Below are positions 8,717 to 17,807 of a DNA stretch of 64,000 nucleotides, one piece after another; the first letter of the stretch is position 1; each line of letters begins with the position of its first letter. The translations under genes and the position numbers were made by a program. The notes beneath the pieces are model-generated. The model had not been told where the DNA came from, searched no databases, and saw only the letters and a program-made list of their open reading frames with translations. The stretch lies in contig JAHBVY010000003.1 of assembly GCA_019637265.1 (NCBI GenBank), forward strand, positions 372,001 through 436,000, written 5' to 3'. This DNA comes from Polyangiaceae bacterium. GTDB lineage: Bacteria > Myxococcota_A > Polyangia > Polyangiales > Polyangiaceae.

Positions 8717-8881
8717 GAGGGGCGGTGAGACGCGCGGCGGTGTGGAAGGGTTTGTGCGCGGTGGAAAAAGGCGGCTTCGTCGCGCCCACCGCAAAAACGT
8801 AGCGCGCCGCAGATCGCGGCGCGCTGGGTGCCGTCAAGGCAACCGTTTCGAAGCAATGACTACCCGTCCAACCCCCCGTCC

Positions 8882-9607
8882 TCAGGGCGCCGACGCGAAG
8901 GTGGCGCTCCGCACTTGATGCAGGCGGAAGCGGCTGTCGTTGTCGAGCGCTGGATCCACGGAGCCGCTGTTCGTGCGGGTGAGGGTGACGGTGAGATCGC
9001 AGGTCTCCTTGTCCTCTTCATTCACGCCCGTGGAGCGCAGCTTGTCCGCGCCGATGGTGTACTCGGTGCTGCCCGACGCGGGCTTGAAGCTCTCGTCGAA
9101 GATGCAGGCACCCTCCACCTCGAGCTCCAGCGAGCCCGATTCGCCGTTGTCCCACTTGATGGTGATGGCGTCCGTCTTGCGCGAGGGGGTGCCGGTGGGC
9201 AGCTCAGTGAACTGGAACGGCGCCGGCAGCAGGCCGCTGTTGCCCAGCGCGTCGGTGTCATTCGGGCGGTTCAGCGCGATCGAGAACTCCTCGCCTGCGG
9301 CGGCGGTCGCGAAGTTCGCCTCGTAGCGGCCACCAGCCTCGGCGGTGGTGAGCGTCTTAGTCTCGCCGCCGGCCGTGGCGGTGAGGTTGTCGCCATTCTC
9401 CAAGATGACGTAGGTGTTGCTCTGGTCACCACCCACCACCAGCGTGGCGCGCGCGGTGGAGGAGGTGTCGTTCTTCGCGGTCACCTCGAACAGGCCCACG
9501 ATGCCGCCGGTCTTGATGTTGTCCGATGAGACCGTCTCTTCGGCGCAGCCAGCCATGGTCAGGGTGCTGAGGAGCGCGAGGGGAAGCAAGCGAGATAAGT
9601 TGGACAT
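8882..9607 (-). CDS. Hypothetical secreted lipoprotein
   Basis: This 241-residue lipoprotein has a clear signal (LLPLALLSTLTMAGCAEE, lipobox M-A-G-C) and a good ribosome site (AAGGAG) before ATG 9607. The mature part alternates short beta-type stretches rich in Thr, Gly, Ser and Asp, with two Cys (in EGACIFDES and KETCDLTVTL) that could form a disulfide. Composition suggests an immunoglobulin-like or beta-sandwich secreted domain, but no family is recognised. It is the first gene of a minus-strand run with the two module-swapped paralogs, though a 165-bp gap separates them. Confidence 0.7.
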   Translation of the reverse strand: MSNLSRLLPLALLSTLTMAGCAEETVSSDNIKTGGIVGLFEVTAKNDTSSTARATLVVGGDQSNTYVILENGDNLTATAGGETKTLTTAEAGGRYEANFATAAAGEEFSIALNRPNDTDALGNSGLLPAPFQFTELPTGTPSRKTDAITIKWDNGESGSLELEVEGACIFDESFKPASGSTEYTIGADKLRSTGVNEEDKETCDLTVTLTRTNSGSVDPALDNDSRFRLHQVRSATFASAP

Positions 9608-10241
9608 CAGTTCAGTTCTCCTTCGGTGCCGCAGGCTCGTGGGAGGCCCGCGGGGGGATTCGGTGACGCCCTGTTACGGTGCGCCTTGGGTTCTGAGGCC
9701 TCTCTATCAAGGTTCGTGCCGCTTAGGGGAGGGCGAGCAATGCACAGCGAGCTGCTTCAGCGCGCCAAGTGCGGCATCAGCCTCCGGGGAGACCAGCACC
9801 GCGCAGCGAACTCAGTGTGGCGCCGGCAGCCCTCGTGGATCGAGCTGCTCTGCGACATGAAGCGGTCCAACTCACTCCTTTGCTGGGAGGGTTTTTGGGG
9901 GTTTGGCAGGTCGCTACACGGCCGCGCCCCGCTCCCCCCCAGGTGCCCACGCCCACCCCTCCCCACCACTGCAGCCCCCACACCTAGACGGCGCCCACGT
10001 CGCGGTGTGGCGCTGAGTCACACCGCTGCAGGACACACCCCACGGTGACATGGAGCGTAACCGAGCCCCCCGCCCTGTAACCACGCGGCCCCAGGCTTCG
10101 CCCCGAGGCCGCGCGGGTTCCGCCGAGGCTGCCTGATCGGCGCCCAGTAGCTGAGGTTGGCTCACCTTCGTGAAATCGCCTTGGAGCCGCTCGGTGGCTC
10201 CTGTAATCCTGAGGGGCCCCCTTGGGCTTGGAGGATCTCTT
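9608..10241. other. Divergent intergenic region, no gene seen
   Basis: This 634-bp stretch separates two divergently transcribed lipoprotein genes, so it must hold both promoters, but I cannot place -35/-10 boxes with confidence. It contains a copy of the dispersed G-rich repeat at 9891 and a GC hairpin candidate (CGCGGCC ... GGCCGCG) near 10085-10120. Open frames here have no family features and are rich in Arg and Pro, as expected of non-coding high-GC DNA. Confidence 0.6.
9891..9908 (+). repeat. Dispersed G-rich repeat, copy a
   Basis: GTTTTTGGGGGTTTGGCA, a member of the family whose core is TTTTGGGGGTTTGGCA. It lies in the divergent intergenic region upstream of the IgGFc-binding-domain gene. 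Confidence 0.7.
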
Positions 10242-11975
10242 ATGCGCTTCGCGTCCCGTACCCACTTCGCTCGCCCCATCTCGCTCGCTTCCCTGGCCTT
10301 GCTCGCCAGCGCTTTCAGCTCAGGGTGCTCGGCGGATGGCGGCGGTTCGAGTGTCAGCGGCGGCAACGGTGGGAGTGGCAACTCAGGCGGCTCGGGGGGG
10401 ACGAGCGGCGCCGGTGCGTTCGGTGGTACGGGTGGCTTGCTAGTCGACGCGGGTGGCTCCGGCGGTGGCACGCAGCAGCCAGGGGTGCCGGAGACCTGTG
10501 AAGAGGCCATCCGGCAGAAGAGCTACATCGGTTGTGAGTATTGGCCCACGGTGACCTCGAATGGCAAATTGAACGCCATCTTCGAGTTCGCCGTCGTCGC
10601 CGCCAACCCCACCAAGTCCACGGCCGACGTCATTGTCCGTCGCGGCGGCAACCAGGTCGCGCAGCAATCGATCCCGCCGGGCGGGATCGTCACCATCAAG
10701 CTGCCGTGGGTGTCCGCGCTGCGACAAGATCAAGGCCGCTCGTCGGTGCAAGTGGCGCAGGGCGCCTACCACGTGGAGAGCTCGGTGCCGATCACGCTGT
10801 ACCAGTTCAATCCCTTGGAGTTCCGCATGGGCGCCACCAACTCGTCTTCGAATGATGCGTCCTTGCTCCTGCCCACCACCGCGCTGGGCACGGACTATTA
10901 CGCGATGACTTACCCCACCCTCCACCTTGCCTTCCGTCATTGGTCAGGCAACCCGACCACATGGTTAGACGATCCGGGTTTCATCGCTATAACGGCGACG
11001 GAGGATGGTACTGAGGTGACCGTTACCAGCACCGCCCACACGCGTAGTGGTAGCGGTGTTGGCGCATTGAGCCCGGGCCAAACCGGCACCTACCAGCTGA
11101 ACCGCGGGGATGTACTACAGCTAGTGAGCGGTCTCATGCCAGCCCAAGAGACTCCCCTGCCCGGTAGGCCGTGTGGCACCCAACTCGTCGACATCGATGG
11201 AACGACGGCAGTCATGTGCCCCTCTCCCCCAGAGTACGACCTCACCGGCAGCCGCATCCAGGCGAACAAGCGCATTAGTGTTATCGCTGGCCACGACTGC
11301 ACCTTCATCCCCTACAGCCGCTGGGCCTGCGATCACATCGAGGAGAGCATGTTCCCCACGGAAACGCTGGGGCAAGACTTGATCGTGACAGCGCCTCAGT
11401 CGGTGCGCCACATCACCACCGAGCCAGGGCGCCCGGACAACATGTTCGTGCGCGTGATGTCAGCGGCGGACGGCAACACCATCGACTTCGACCCGCCGGT
11501 GAACCCGAGCGTCACCCTGAACGCGGGCCAGTGGATTGAGATCGGCCCCGTCACGCAGGATTTCCGGGTTCGCTCGGGCGACCGCGTGATGGTGGCGCAA
11601 TTCATGGTGGGGGAGGACTTCCAGGGGAGCAGCGCGGGTGCTGGCGATCCGGCGCTGTCCGTGGCCATCCCCGTCGAGCAGTACCGGGTGGAGTACACCT
11701 TCCTGGCGCCCGCCACCTTCACCTACAACTACGTGAACGTGATCGCCAAGCCAGGCGCGCAGATCACCCTCAACGGCAGCCTCATTGATTCGTCGCGATT
11801 CAGCCCCGTGGGTAGCACTGGGTACAGCGTGGCGCGTCTGCAGGTCCCGGGTGGCGCGCACGCCATGAAGGGGGACGACAACTTCGGCATCGTGGTGTAC
11901 GGCTACGCCCCTTACACCAGCTACATGTACCCAGGTGGCCTCAACCTGGAGAAGGTGGAGATCATCCCGCGTTGA
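10242..11975 (+). CDS. Lipoprotein with IgGFc-binding-protein-type domain
   Basis: The start is ATG 10242, preceded by GGAGG at good spacing. The 577-residue product has a lipoprotein signal (LALLASAFSSGCSAD), then a Gly/Ser-rich linker (residues 29-70). A Cys-containing segment (CEEAIRQKSYIGCEYWP) opens the large domain, which matches the IgGFc-binding protein N-terminal region: FEFAVVAANPT, QVAQQSIPPGGIVTIKLPW, YHVESSVPITLYQFNPL, SNDASLLLPTTALG, ISVIAGHDC, and a late DDNFGIVVYGYAPYTSYMYPGG. In other bacteria this domain appears in large secreted or surface proteins; its ligand is unknown here. It converges with the next gene across a strong hairpin terminator. Confidence 0.85.
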   Translation: MRFASRTHFARPISLASLALLASAFSSGCSADGGGSSVSGGNGGSGNSGGSGGTSGAGAFGGTGGLLVDAGGSGGGTQQPGVPETCEEAIRQKSYIGCEYWPTVTSNGKLNAIFEFAVVAANPTKSTADVIVRRGGNQVAQQSIPPGGIVTIKLPWVSALRQDQGRSSVQVAQGAYHVESSVPITLYQFNPLEFRMGATNSSSNDASLLLPTTALGTDYYAMTYPTLHLAFRHWSGNPTTWLDDPGFIAITATEDGTEVTVTSTAHTRSGSGVGALSPGQTGTYQLNRGDVLQLVSGLMPAQETPLPGRPCGTQLVDIDGTTAVMCPSPPEYDLTGSRIQANKRISVIAGHDCTFIPYSRWACDHIEESMFPTETLGQDLIVTAPQSVRHITTEPGRPDNMFVRVMSAADGNTIDFDPPVNPSVTLNAGQWIEIGPVTQDFRVRSGDRVMVAQFMVGEDFQGSSAGAGDPALSVAIPVEQYRVEYTFLAPATFTYNYVNVIAKPGAQITLNGSLIDSSRFSPVGSTGYSVARLQVPGGAHAMKGDDNFGIVVYGYAPYTSYMYPGGLNLEKVEIIPR

Positions 11976-11996
11976 GTTGAGGTCGTGCTACGTGAT

Positions 11997-12024
11997 AAGA
12001 GGGCACCCTGGTGGGTGCCCTCTT
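11997..12024. terminator. Bidirectional terminator hairpin
   Basis: A perfect 12-bp stem (AAGAGGGCACCC at 11997-12008 paired with GGGTGCCCTCTT at 12013-12024) with loop TGGT. It sits between the convergent genes ending at 11975 and 12035. The A- and T-ended stem base makes it plausible as a terminator on both strands. Confidence 0.85.
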
Positions 12025-12034
12025 GCATGGGTGC

Positions 12035-14434
12035 TCAGTCGCCCTGGATCACCAGGTTCTCATCGCATACCCCGACGCGGAACATGGACTCCAACACCTT
12101 CGCGTAGAGGTCCGCTTCTGCCTCACTCCCGGGATTAGCGCCTTCTAAGCATACCTTCATGGCGTTCATGATGTCATGGGGCGTTCCCCAGCGCGCGATC
12201 ACGTTGCCGTGCTGGGGACGATTCTGAACGAGGTGATCCCCATTGTTGCAGAGGAACTTCAACACGGAGGCATGGCAGGCGTTCGTCACGTTCGCGTCGA
12301 TCCAGCCAGGGCTACAGACATTGGCTGGCACACCCCAGGAGGTACAGGTGGGCCCGGGGAGGCCCATACCGGGAACGCAAGCAGGCCCATAGATGCACGC
12401 GTCGAACCCCCCCATTGCTGGTTCACCTGGTGGCGGCTCGGGCATGCTTCCAGGCACCGGCCCTGTATCCGCGAGGCAAGCACCCACGCTGTCTAACCCT
12501 GCATCGGGGAAGGAGGCGAAGTGGGGTACTGAGCCCTCGTTCGACAGGTCGGGACGGGGCAAATGCGAGTAAGTGGAGCGGAAATTGATGCTAGGGTCGA
12601 AGTACTCGATGCCGTAGTCGGAGAACGAACCAACTCGCAGCCGTGACTTCTCGGGGCCAATCCCAGAATTGAACGGTAGGCTCACGTTTGGGCTTTGGTA
12701 GATGGTCCAGTTGTTGGTGTAGCTCACGGTGAAGGGGCCAACGACTAGATTCAAGTGTATTACGGCAGCGATAGTCAACGGGTTCCAATTGAAGCTGACG
12801 CGGTGCTCAGGGATCGCGATGAAGTTCGCCTGATTGACGAAGGGCTCATACAGTACGGGTGGATTCGTATAGCCCACGCTGGGCAGCAGCTTCGCCCCGT
12901 GAACCACGCTCACCTGATCACGGAAGGTGGTCAGGCGTTGAGTTTCGATCCCGAGCCACGACGAGCCACTCACCCCGATTTGCAGGCTCACCGGGCCGCT
13001 GCTTTGGTTGAATCCCCCCGTAACGCTCAGCCCAGCAGACTGAGCAACTCGGTCGGCAACCGTGAGCGAGCGGTCATCCTGGGCGTAAACGCGATGCCTG
13101 GTACCCTCGCTCCCGCTCGGAGATCCGGTCGGTTGATACCAGAACCTATAGTCGTTGTTCTCTCGGACCGCTGTCCCCTGCGGAAACCAATTTGGTGGGT
13201 TAGGGAAATATGGATCTATCGGAGAGTCCGATCCCACGCTCCAAGGGCGGTAGTTGCCACCTGTTTCCTTGTCCATCTGGTAGGTGCGCTGCGCAGGAGC
13301 ATACCAGGCTGCTCCCCCCGAGAGCGTGGTGCTGAACGGATTCGCCTGCCCGTTCACAGGGAGTAGCACGCCATACTGTGCGTCTAGGTTCATCACCGCC
13401 GAGAGTGTGATGAACCCCGCGAAAGTTGCGATTGGGTAGCTCGCATTCAGACTCCCTTGGGTACGTTGACCCCTGAAGGCGTCCGCGTGCTGGGTATTCA
13501 CCCACACCCGATTGCCTGCCTCCTGAGAGACCAGGATGGAGTCGCCGCTGGCCCAGGCCACGGTGCGCTTCATCCCTCCAAGCGTCGGGATCCCAAGGCC
13601 ATGTATCGGCGCGAGCTCCGAGGTCAGCGAGATGGGGATGACGAAGGCGTTCGCGATGGGAGATGAGGTGTTCTTATGGACTTTCCCGATTGAGATTGAC
13701 GACGCTGAGTAGCCCACGTCCCAGAACTCCAGGTCCAGCGCGGAGGTCGTACCGAAGGTGCGTCCCCGGTTGGGGTGTAGGAAGAGGAGGTCTTGTTGAC
13801 GCGCGGCCTCGCGCATGGAGCAGTAGCTGCGGGCGCCGCGGTACCGTAGCTCCTCGAGGGCGTAGGGTTGCGGGTGATAGCTCGTCAGGCCGTTGATGGC
13901 TAACGCGCGAGTCTCGATGGGCTTGTACGCGCGCAGCCACTTGGTGGTGGTGACGGGGGGGATATAGACGCTGCTTGGGTTCGCACCCAATTGCACGAGC
14001 TTGGTCTTGTAGTCGTTCAGCAGCGTGGTGAGCGACGTTGAGTCATCCAGGATCTGATCGGTCAGCCCCTCCAAGTCGCTCATCTTCTGGCTCAGGCTGT
14101 TCGGCCCATGGTTCCAGAGCGTGCTCACGTAGGCTGGGTAGTTGGTTTGGGTCGCGACGTGCCCGTTGCCTCCAGTCCCCCACTGCGGCCCCAGGCTGGC
14201 TTGGCAGCTGGGGCACTGGGTGGGGCCAAAGGGTGGCGTTGGGGCGACCGCGATGTTCGTGCCCGGGCGGCCAGCAGGGAATGGGTTGCCCGAGTGGGGC
14301 GCTGACGCAGGCCCCGACAACCAGAAATCGTAGGCGAAGGCCTCGGAGATCGTGCGGGTGTCCACGAGCTCGTTGTCCCCAGCGCTGCAACCCAGGGCGA
14401 TCAGCCCAGCCCAATACCAGTTCCGGTTCCGCAT
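12035..14434 (-). CDS. Large secreted lipoprotein of unknown function
   Basis: The start is ATG 14434 with AGGA upstream, giving 799 residues with a lipoprotein-like signal (WAGLIALGCSAG). No known domain is recognised. The sequence is rich in aromatic residues, Pro, Ser and Asn, which is typical of secreted beta-rich proteins. A CPSC pair lies near residue 75, and the C-terminal ~170 residues are Cys-rich (CLADTG, CIYGPACVPG, CTSWGVPANVCSPGW, CHASVLKFLCNN, VCLEGANP, VGVCDENL), suggesting a disulfide-stabilised domain. The codon third positions look less GC-biased than in neighbours, by eye. The gene converges with the IgGFc-type gene. Homologs, if any, may be limited to related myxobacteria. 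Confidence 0.75.
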   Translation of the reverse strand: MRNRNWYWAGLIALGCSAGDNELVDTRTISEAFAYDFWLSGPASAPHSGNPFPAGRPGTNIAVAPTPPFGPTQCPSCQASLGPQWGTGGNGHVATQTNYPAYVSTLWNHGPNSLSQKMSDLEGLTDQILDDSTSLTTLLNDYKTKLVQLGANPSSVYIPPVTTTKWLRAYKPIETRALAINGLTSYHPQPYALEELRYRGARSYCSMREAARQQDLLFLHPNRGRTFGTTSALDLEFWDVGYSASSISIGKVHKNTSSPIANAFVIPISLTSELAPIHGLGIPTLGGMKRTVAWASGDSILVSQEAGNRVWVNTQHADAFRGQRTQGSLNASYPIATFAGFITLSAVMNLDAQYGVLLPVNGQANPFSTTLSGGAAWYAPAQRTYQMDKETGGNYRPWSVGSDSPIDPYFPNPPNWFPQGTAVRENNDYRFWYQPTGSPSGSEGTRHRVYAQDDRSLTVADRVAQSAGLSVTGGFNQSSGPVSLQIGVSGSSWLGIETQRLTTFRDQVSVVHGAKLLPSVGYTNPPVLYEPFVNQANFIAIPEHRVSFNWNPLTIAAVIHLNLVVGPFTVSYTNNWTIYQSPNVSLPFNSGIGPEKSRLRVGSFSDYGIEYFDPSINFRSTYSHLPRPDLSNEGSVPHFASFPDAGLDSVGACLADTGPVPGSMPEPPPGEPAMGGFDACIYGPACVPGMGLPGPTCTSWGVPANVCSPGWIDANVTNACHASVLKFLCNNGDHLVQNRPQHGNVIARWGTPHDIMNAMKVCLEGANPGSEAEADLYAKVLESMFRVGVCDENLVIQGD

Positions 14435-14483
14435 GGGTCCTGGTGTACCAGTTCGTGACGATGGAGTCACGCGAGACGGCGCT

Positions 14484-14518
14484 TTTCATATTTTGTCGCG
14501 TCTTTTCCTATGTTAGAG
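14484..14518. promoter_or_regulatory. AT-rich divergent promoter region
   Basis: A T-rich stretch (TTTTCATATTTTGTCGCG then TCTTTTCCTATGTTAGAG) stands out in high-GC surroundings between the divergent starts at 14434 and 14647. It probably holds promoter elements for one or both genes; specific boxes cannot be assigned. Confidence 0.35.
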
Positions 14519-14646
14519 TGGTCCGCAGCGCGTTCATCGCGCGCTCTACTCCGGGTCCGGGTGCTCAGGACCCGAGCTGGAAACGCGCTCCCTGTGGGTC
14601 AGCCCGCTTCTGACCCGGCCCCCGCCCGTGGTACACGCGGCGTCCC

Positions 14647-16362
14647 ATGCGCTACTCCCGAGCACTCCTCCCCACGGTCAAAGAGGCGCCGGCGGACGCC
14701 ACCACTGCGAGCCACGTGCTGCTCCTGCGCGCTGGCTACGTGCGCCGGATTGGTGCCGGGATTTACTCGTTCCTGCCGCTCGGCGTGCGGGTGCTGCGCA
14801 AGGTGGAGCGCGTGGTGCGCGAGGAGATGGACCGCGCGGGCGCCGAGGAGGTGCTGCTGCCGGCGCTGCTCCCCGCGGAGTATTTTCAGGAGACGGACCG
14901 CTGGACGCAGTTCGGCGACACCTTGCTGCGCCTGAAGGATCGTAAGGGGGGCGACTATCACCTGGGGCCCACCCACGAGGAGATCATCACGGATCTCGCG
15001 CGGCGCGAGCTCCACAGCTACCGCGACCTCCCGAAGAACTTGTACCAGATCCAGACCAAGTTCCGTGACGAGCCGCGGCCCCGCGCGGGGCTCCTGCGCT
15101 GCCGCGAGTTCCTGATGAAGGACGCTTACTCCTTCGACGTGAGCGAGGAGGCCGCGCAAAAAAGCTACGAGGCGATGCGGCTCGCGTACCGGCGCATCTT
15201 CGATCGCCTGGGGTTCGACTACCGCATGGTGAGCGCGGACTCGGGCGCCATGGGTGGCTCCACCAGCGCCGAGTTCCAGGTGCTGGTGCAGAGCGGTGAG
15301 GACATCCTCGCGGCGTGCAGCGCTTGTGAGTACGCCGCCAACGTGGAGGTGGCGGAGACCACGGCGACGCCGGAGCGCGGCCCTGCGGAGCCACCCGCGG
15401 TGGAGCGCGTGGCGACGCCAACCCAGCGCACCATCGAGGAGGTCTCGAGCTTCCTGGGGAAGGCGCCGGAGGACTTCTTGAAGAGCCTGGTCTACGTGGC
15501 CGGCGATCAAACGGTGCTGGCCGTGGTGCGCGGCGATCACGAGGTGAACGAGATCAAGCTGGCGCGCGCGCTCGGCGTGGATGAAGTGCACCTCGCGGGG
15601 CCGGAGGAGGTGCGCCGGGTCACCGGCGCGGAGGTGGGCTTCGCCGGGCCCGTCGGGTTTCAGGGGCGCGTGGTGGTGGATCGCGACGCCGCGAGCGTGA
15701 AGGGCGGCGTCGCTGGCGCCAATGAGTCCGGCTTCCACCTGCTCCACGTGACGCACGGCCGCGACTACCAGGGCGACGTGATGATTATCCGTGCGGCAAC
15801 GGACGGCGACGCTTGCCCCAGCTGCGCCGCGCCACTCAAGCTCTATCGCGGCGTGGAGGCGGGGCACATCTTCATCTTGGGGACGCACTACTCCGCGAAG
15901 ATGGGCGCCACGTTCCTCGATGAGAAGCAGGAGAAGCGCCCGCTGGTGATGGGCTGCTACGGCATCGGCGTGTCGCGCCTGGTGGCGGCGGCCATCGAGC
16001 AGCACCACGACAAGGACGGCATCCGCTGGCCGATGAGCATGGCACCTTACCATGTGCACCTCACCCAGCTCGGCGCCGAGCCCGAGGTCGTGGAGGCCGT
16101 GGCGGAGCTCACGCAGGCGCTCGAGCGGGCGGGGGTGGAGGTGCTGGTGGACGATCGCAGCGAGCGCCCCGGCGCGAAGTTCAAGGACGCTGACCTGATC
16201 GGTGTCCCGCTGCGCGTCACCATCGGCGCGCGCTCGCTCCAGGCGGGCGGCGTGGAGATCAAGCGCCGTGACAACCCAGATCCGAAATCCGCAGAGCTCG
16301 TCCCGCTCGCGGAGGCGAGCGCCCGCCTGACCGCGCTGGTGCGAGAGCTGGGTGGGCTGTGA
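14647..16362 (+). CDS. proS: Prolyl-tRNA synthetase, bacterial type with editing domain
   Basis: ProS charges tRNA-Pro with proline in the cytoplasm. The 571-residue product is full length for the bacterial form. Class II motifs are visible: motif 1 around YVRRIGAGIYSFLPLG, motif 2 TKFRDEPRPRAGLLRCREF, and motif 3 MGCYGIGVSRL. Between motifs 2 and 3 an INS editing domain spans roughly residues 225-385 (TIEEVSSFLG, VVRGDHEVNEIKL, GFAGPVGF, VAGANESGFH), which hydrolyses misacylated Ala-tRNA-Pro. A C-terminal anticodon-binding domain follows (VLVDDRSERPGAKFKDADLIGVP). The stop overlaps the next start by four bases, coupling it to the cystathionine gamma-synthase gene. Confidence 0.95.
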   Translation: MRYSRALLPTVKEAPADATTASHVLLLRAGYVRRIGAGIYSFLPLGVRVLRKVERVVREEMDRAGAEEVLLPALLPAEYFQETDRWTQFGDTLLRLKDRKGGDYHLGPTHEEIITDLARRELHSYRDLPKNLYQIQTKFRDEPRPRAGLLRCREFLMKDAYSFDVSEEAAQKSYEAMRLAYRRIFDRLGFDYRMVSADSGAMGGSTSAEFQVLVQSGEDILAACSACEYAANVEVAETTATPERGPAEPPAVERVATPTQRTIEEVSSFLGKAPEDFLKSLVYVAGDQTVLAVVRGDHEVNEIKLARALGVDEVHLAGPEEVRRVTGAEVGFAGPVGFQGRVVVDRDAASVKGGVAGANESGFHLLHVTHGRDYQGDVMIIRAATDGDACPSCAAPLKLYRGVEAGHIFILGTHYSAKMGATFLDEKQEKRPLVMGCYGIGVSRLVAAAIEQHHDKDGIRWPMSMAPYHVHLTQLGAEPEVVEAVAELTQALERAGVEVLVDDRSERPGAKFKDADLIGVPLRVTIGARSLQAGGVEIKRRDNPDPKSAELVPLAEASARLTALVRELGGL

Positions 16363-17621
16363 GCGGATCTGACGATCGCGGCCGGCCCTTCGTGGCGGGC
16401 CCCGAGAGCGGCCGTCGCGATACGCTCCCGGTAGGCACCGCAGGCATCGGCTCCACCCAGGCGGTGCACGCCGGGGTGCCCCCGCTGCGCCCCAACCACG
16501 CGCTGGCGCCGGCCATCGCGCAGACGGCGACCTACAAGTTTCGCGATACGGCGGAGCTCGTCCGTTACATGCAGGGTGGCGATCCGGATCCGCATCGTGA
16601 GGAGTATGGCCGCTACGGCAACCCCACGGTCCAGGAGCTGGAGCAGCGCATGGCGGCGCTCGAGGGCACGGAGGAGAGCCTCGCGTTCGCGAGCGGGATG
16701 TCCGCCATCACCACCCTGCTTCTCGGCCTGACGAAGGCGGGGGATCACGTGGTGCTGTTCGATGACTGCTACCGTCGCACTCGGCAGTTCGTGACCACGG
16801 TGCTCTCACGCTTTGGGGTGGAGCACACGTTAGTACCAGCGACTGACCTCAAGGCGCTCGACCAAGCCATCACGCCGAAGACGCGCGTGGTGCTGAGTGA
16901 GTCTCCCTCCAACCCTTACAACCACTGCCTCGACCTCGAGGAGCTGGCCGCCGTGTGTCGCCGTCATGGGCGCGTGCGCAGCGTGGTGGATGCCACCTTC
17001 GCCACGCCTTACAACTGCCGTCCGGCCGCCTTCGGGGTGGATTTGGTGGTGCACAGCGCGACCAAGTACCTGGGTGGCCACAACGACGTGATGGGCGGCG
17101 TGGTGTCAGGGCCTCGTCAGCTCATCTCACTTTTGCGGGAGACGCGCGGGGTGCTGGGTGGGGTGCTCGATCCACACGCCGCTTTCTTGCTGCTGCGAGG
17201 CTTGCGCACGCTGGGCGTGCGGATGGAGCGTCAGAACCGGAGCGCGCAGGCGGTGGCGATGGCGCTCCGGGCGCACTCCAAGATTGAGCGGGTGTTCTAC
17301 GCGGGGCTCGTAGAGCACCCTTCTTACCCCGTCGCCAGTCGTCAGCTGCGAGGCGCGGGCGGTATCGTCAGCTTCATTGTCCAAGGCGGTGAGCAGGCGG
17401 CGAGCCGCCTCGTGGATCACTGCCAGCTGGCGACGCTGGCCTCTTCGCTCGGCGGCGTGGAGACGCTGATCGAGCAGCCGCGCTTCATGAGCTACTTCGA
17501 GCTGGATGAAGCGGGCCTGCGCCAGGTGGGCATCGACCCAGCGCTCGTGCGCCTCGCGGTGGGTATCGAGGACACGGATGACATCGTGAGCGACCTGCTC
17601 CACGCGCTGGATTACGTGTAG
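16359..17621 (+). CDS. metB: Cystathionine gamma-synthase family PLP enzyme, plant-like
   Basis: This 420-residue enzyme belongs to the Cys/Met-metabolism PLP family. The PLP lysine is Lys236 in HSATKYLGGH; other family marks are YGRYGNPT, LAFASGMSAIT, SESPSNPYN and VDATFATPYN. The stretch VVLFDDCYRRTRQF is close to plant cystathionine gamma-synthases, which condense an activated homoserine with cysteine to cystathionine. A lyase or O-acylhomoserine sulfhydrylase role cannot be excluded by eye. About 35 N-terminal residues precede the family start; GTG 16359 overlaps the proS stop as GTGA, which supports coupling, although an internal start is possible. With cystathionine beta-synthase and AhcY elsewhere in the window it fits methionine synthesis and transsulfuration. 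Confidence 0.85.
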   Translation: MSGSDDRGRPFVAGPESGRRDTLPVGTAGIGSTQAVHAGVPPLRPNHALAPAIAQTATYKFRDTAELVRYMQGGDPDPHREEYGRYGNPTVQELEQRMAALEGTEESLAFASGMSAITTLLLGLTKAGDHVVLFDDCYRRTRQFVTTVLSRFGVEHTLVPATDLKALDQAITPKTRVVLSESPSNPYNHCLDLEELAAVCRRHGRVRSVVDATFATPYNCRPAAFGVDLVVHSATKYLGGHNDVMGGVVSGPRQLISLLRETRGVLGGVLDPHAAFLLLRGLRTLGVRMERQNRSAQAVAMALRAHSKIERVFYAGLVEHPSYPVASRQLRGAGGIVSFIVQGGEQAASRLVDHCQLATLASSLGGVETLIEQPRFMSYFELDEAGLRQVGIDPALVRLAVGIEDTDDIVSDLLHALDYV

Positions 17622-17670
17622 GCGCTAGTCGAGCTGCGCTGACTGTGTACCCAGTCAATGCCTAGATTGA

Positions 17671-17765
17671 GGGTTTGGGGGTTGGACGGCACCGCGCCGT
17701 GAGGTGCTCATCGGCGCGCGCCGCACAGTGACGGATGCTGCGGTGCCGTCTAACCCCCCGAAAAA
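17671..17765. repeat. 95-bp inverted-repeat element, G-rich repeat family copies d
   Basis: The left arm GGGGGTTGGACGGCACCGC (17677-17695) is matched by the reverse complement at 17740-17758 with one mismatch, separated by 44 bp. Outside the arms the left side reads GAGGGTTT and the right side GTTTTTCG when reversed, extending the family similarity. The element lies between convergent genes, so it may act as a terminator, but its arms are also the dispersed repeat, so it resembles a small non-autonomous mobile element. Confidence 0.8.
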
Positions 17766-17807
17766 CTTGTAAGTCTCTGTAAGTCGCTAGTCGCTCGGTC
17801 AGCACGG

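Noticed and set aside
14599-16059. 486-residue minus-strand frame opposite proS
   Set aside because: ProS motifs are certain on the plus strand; the antisense frame has no recognisable domain.
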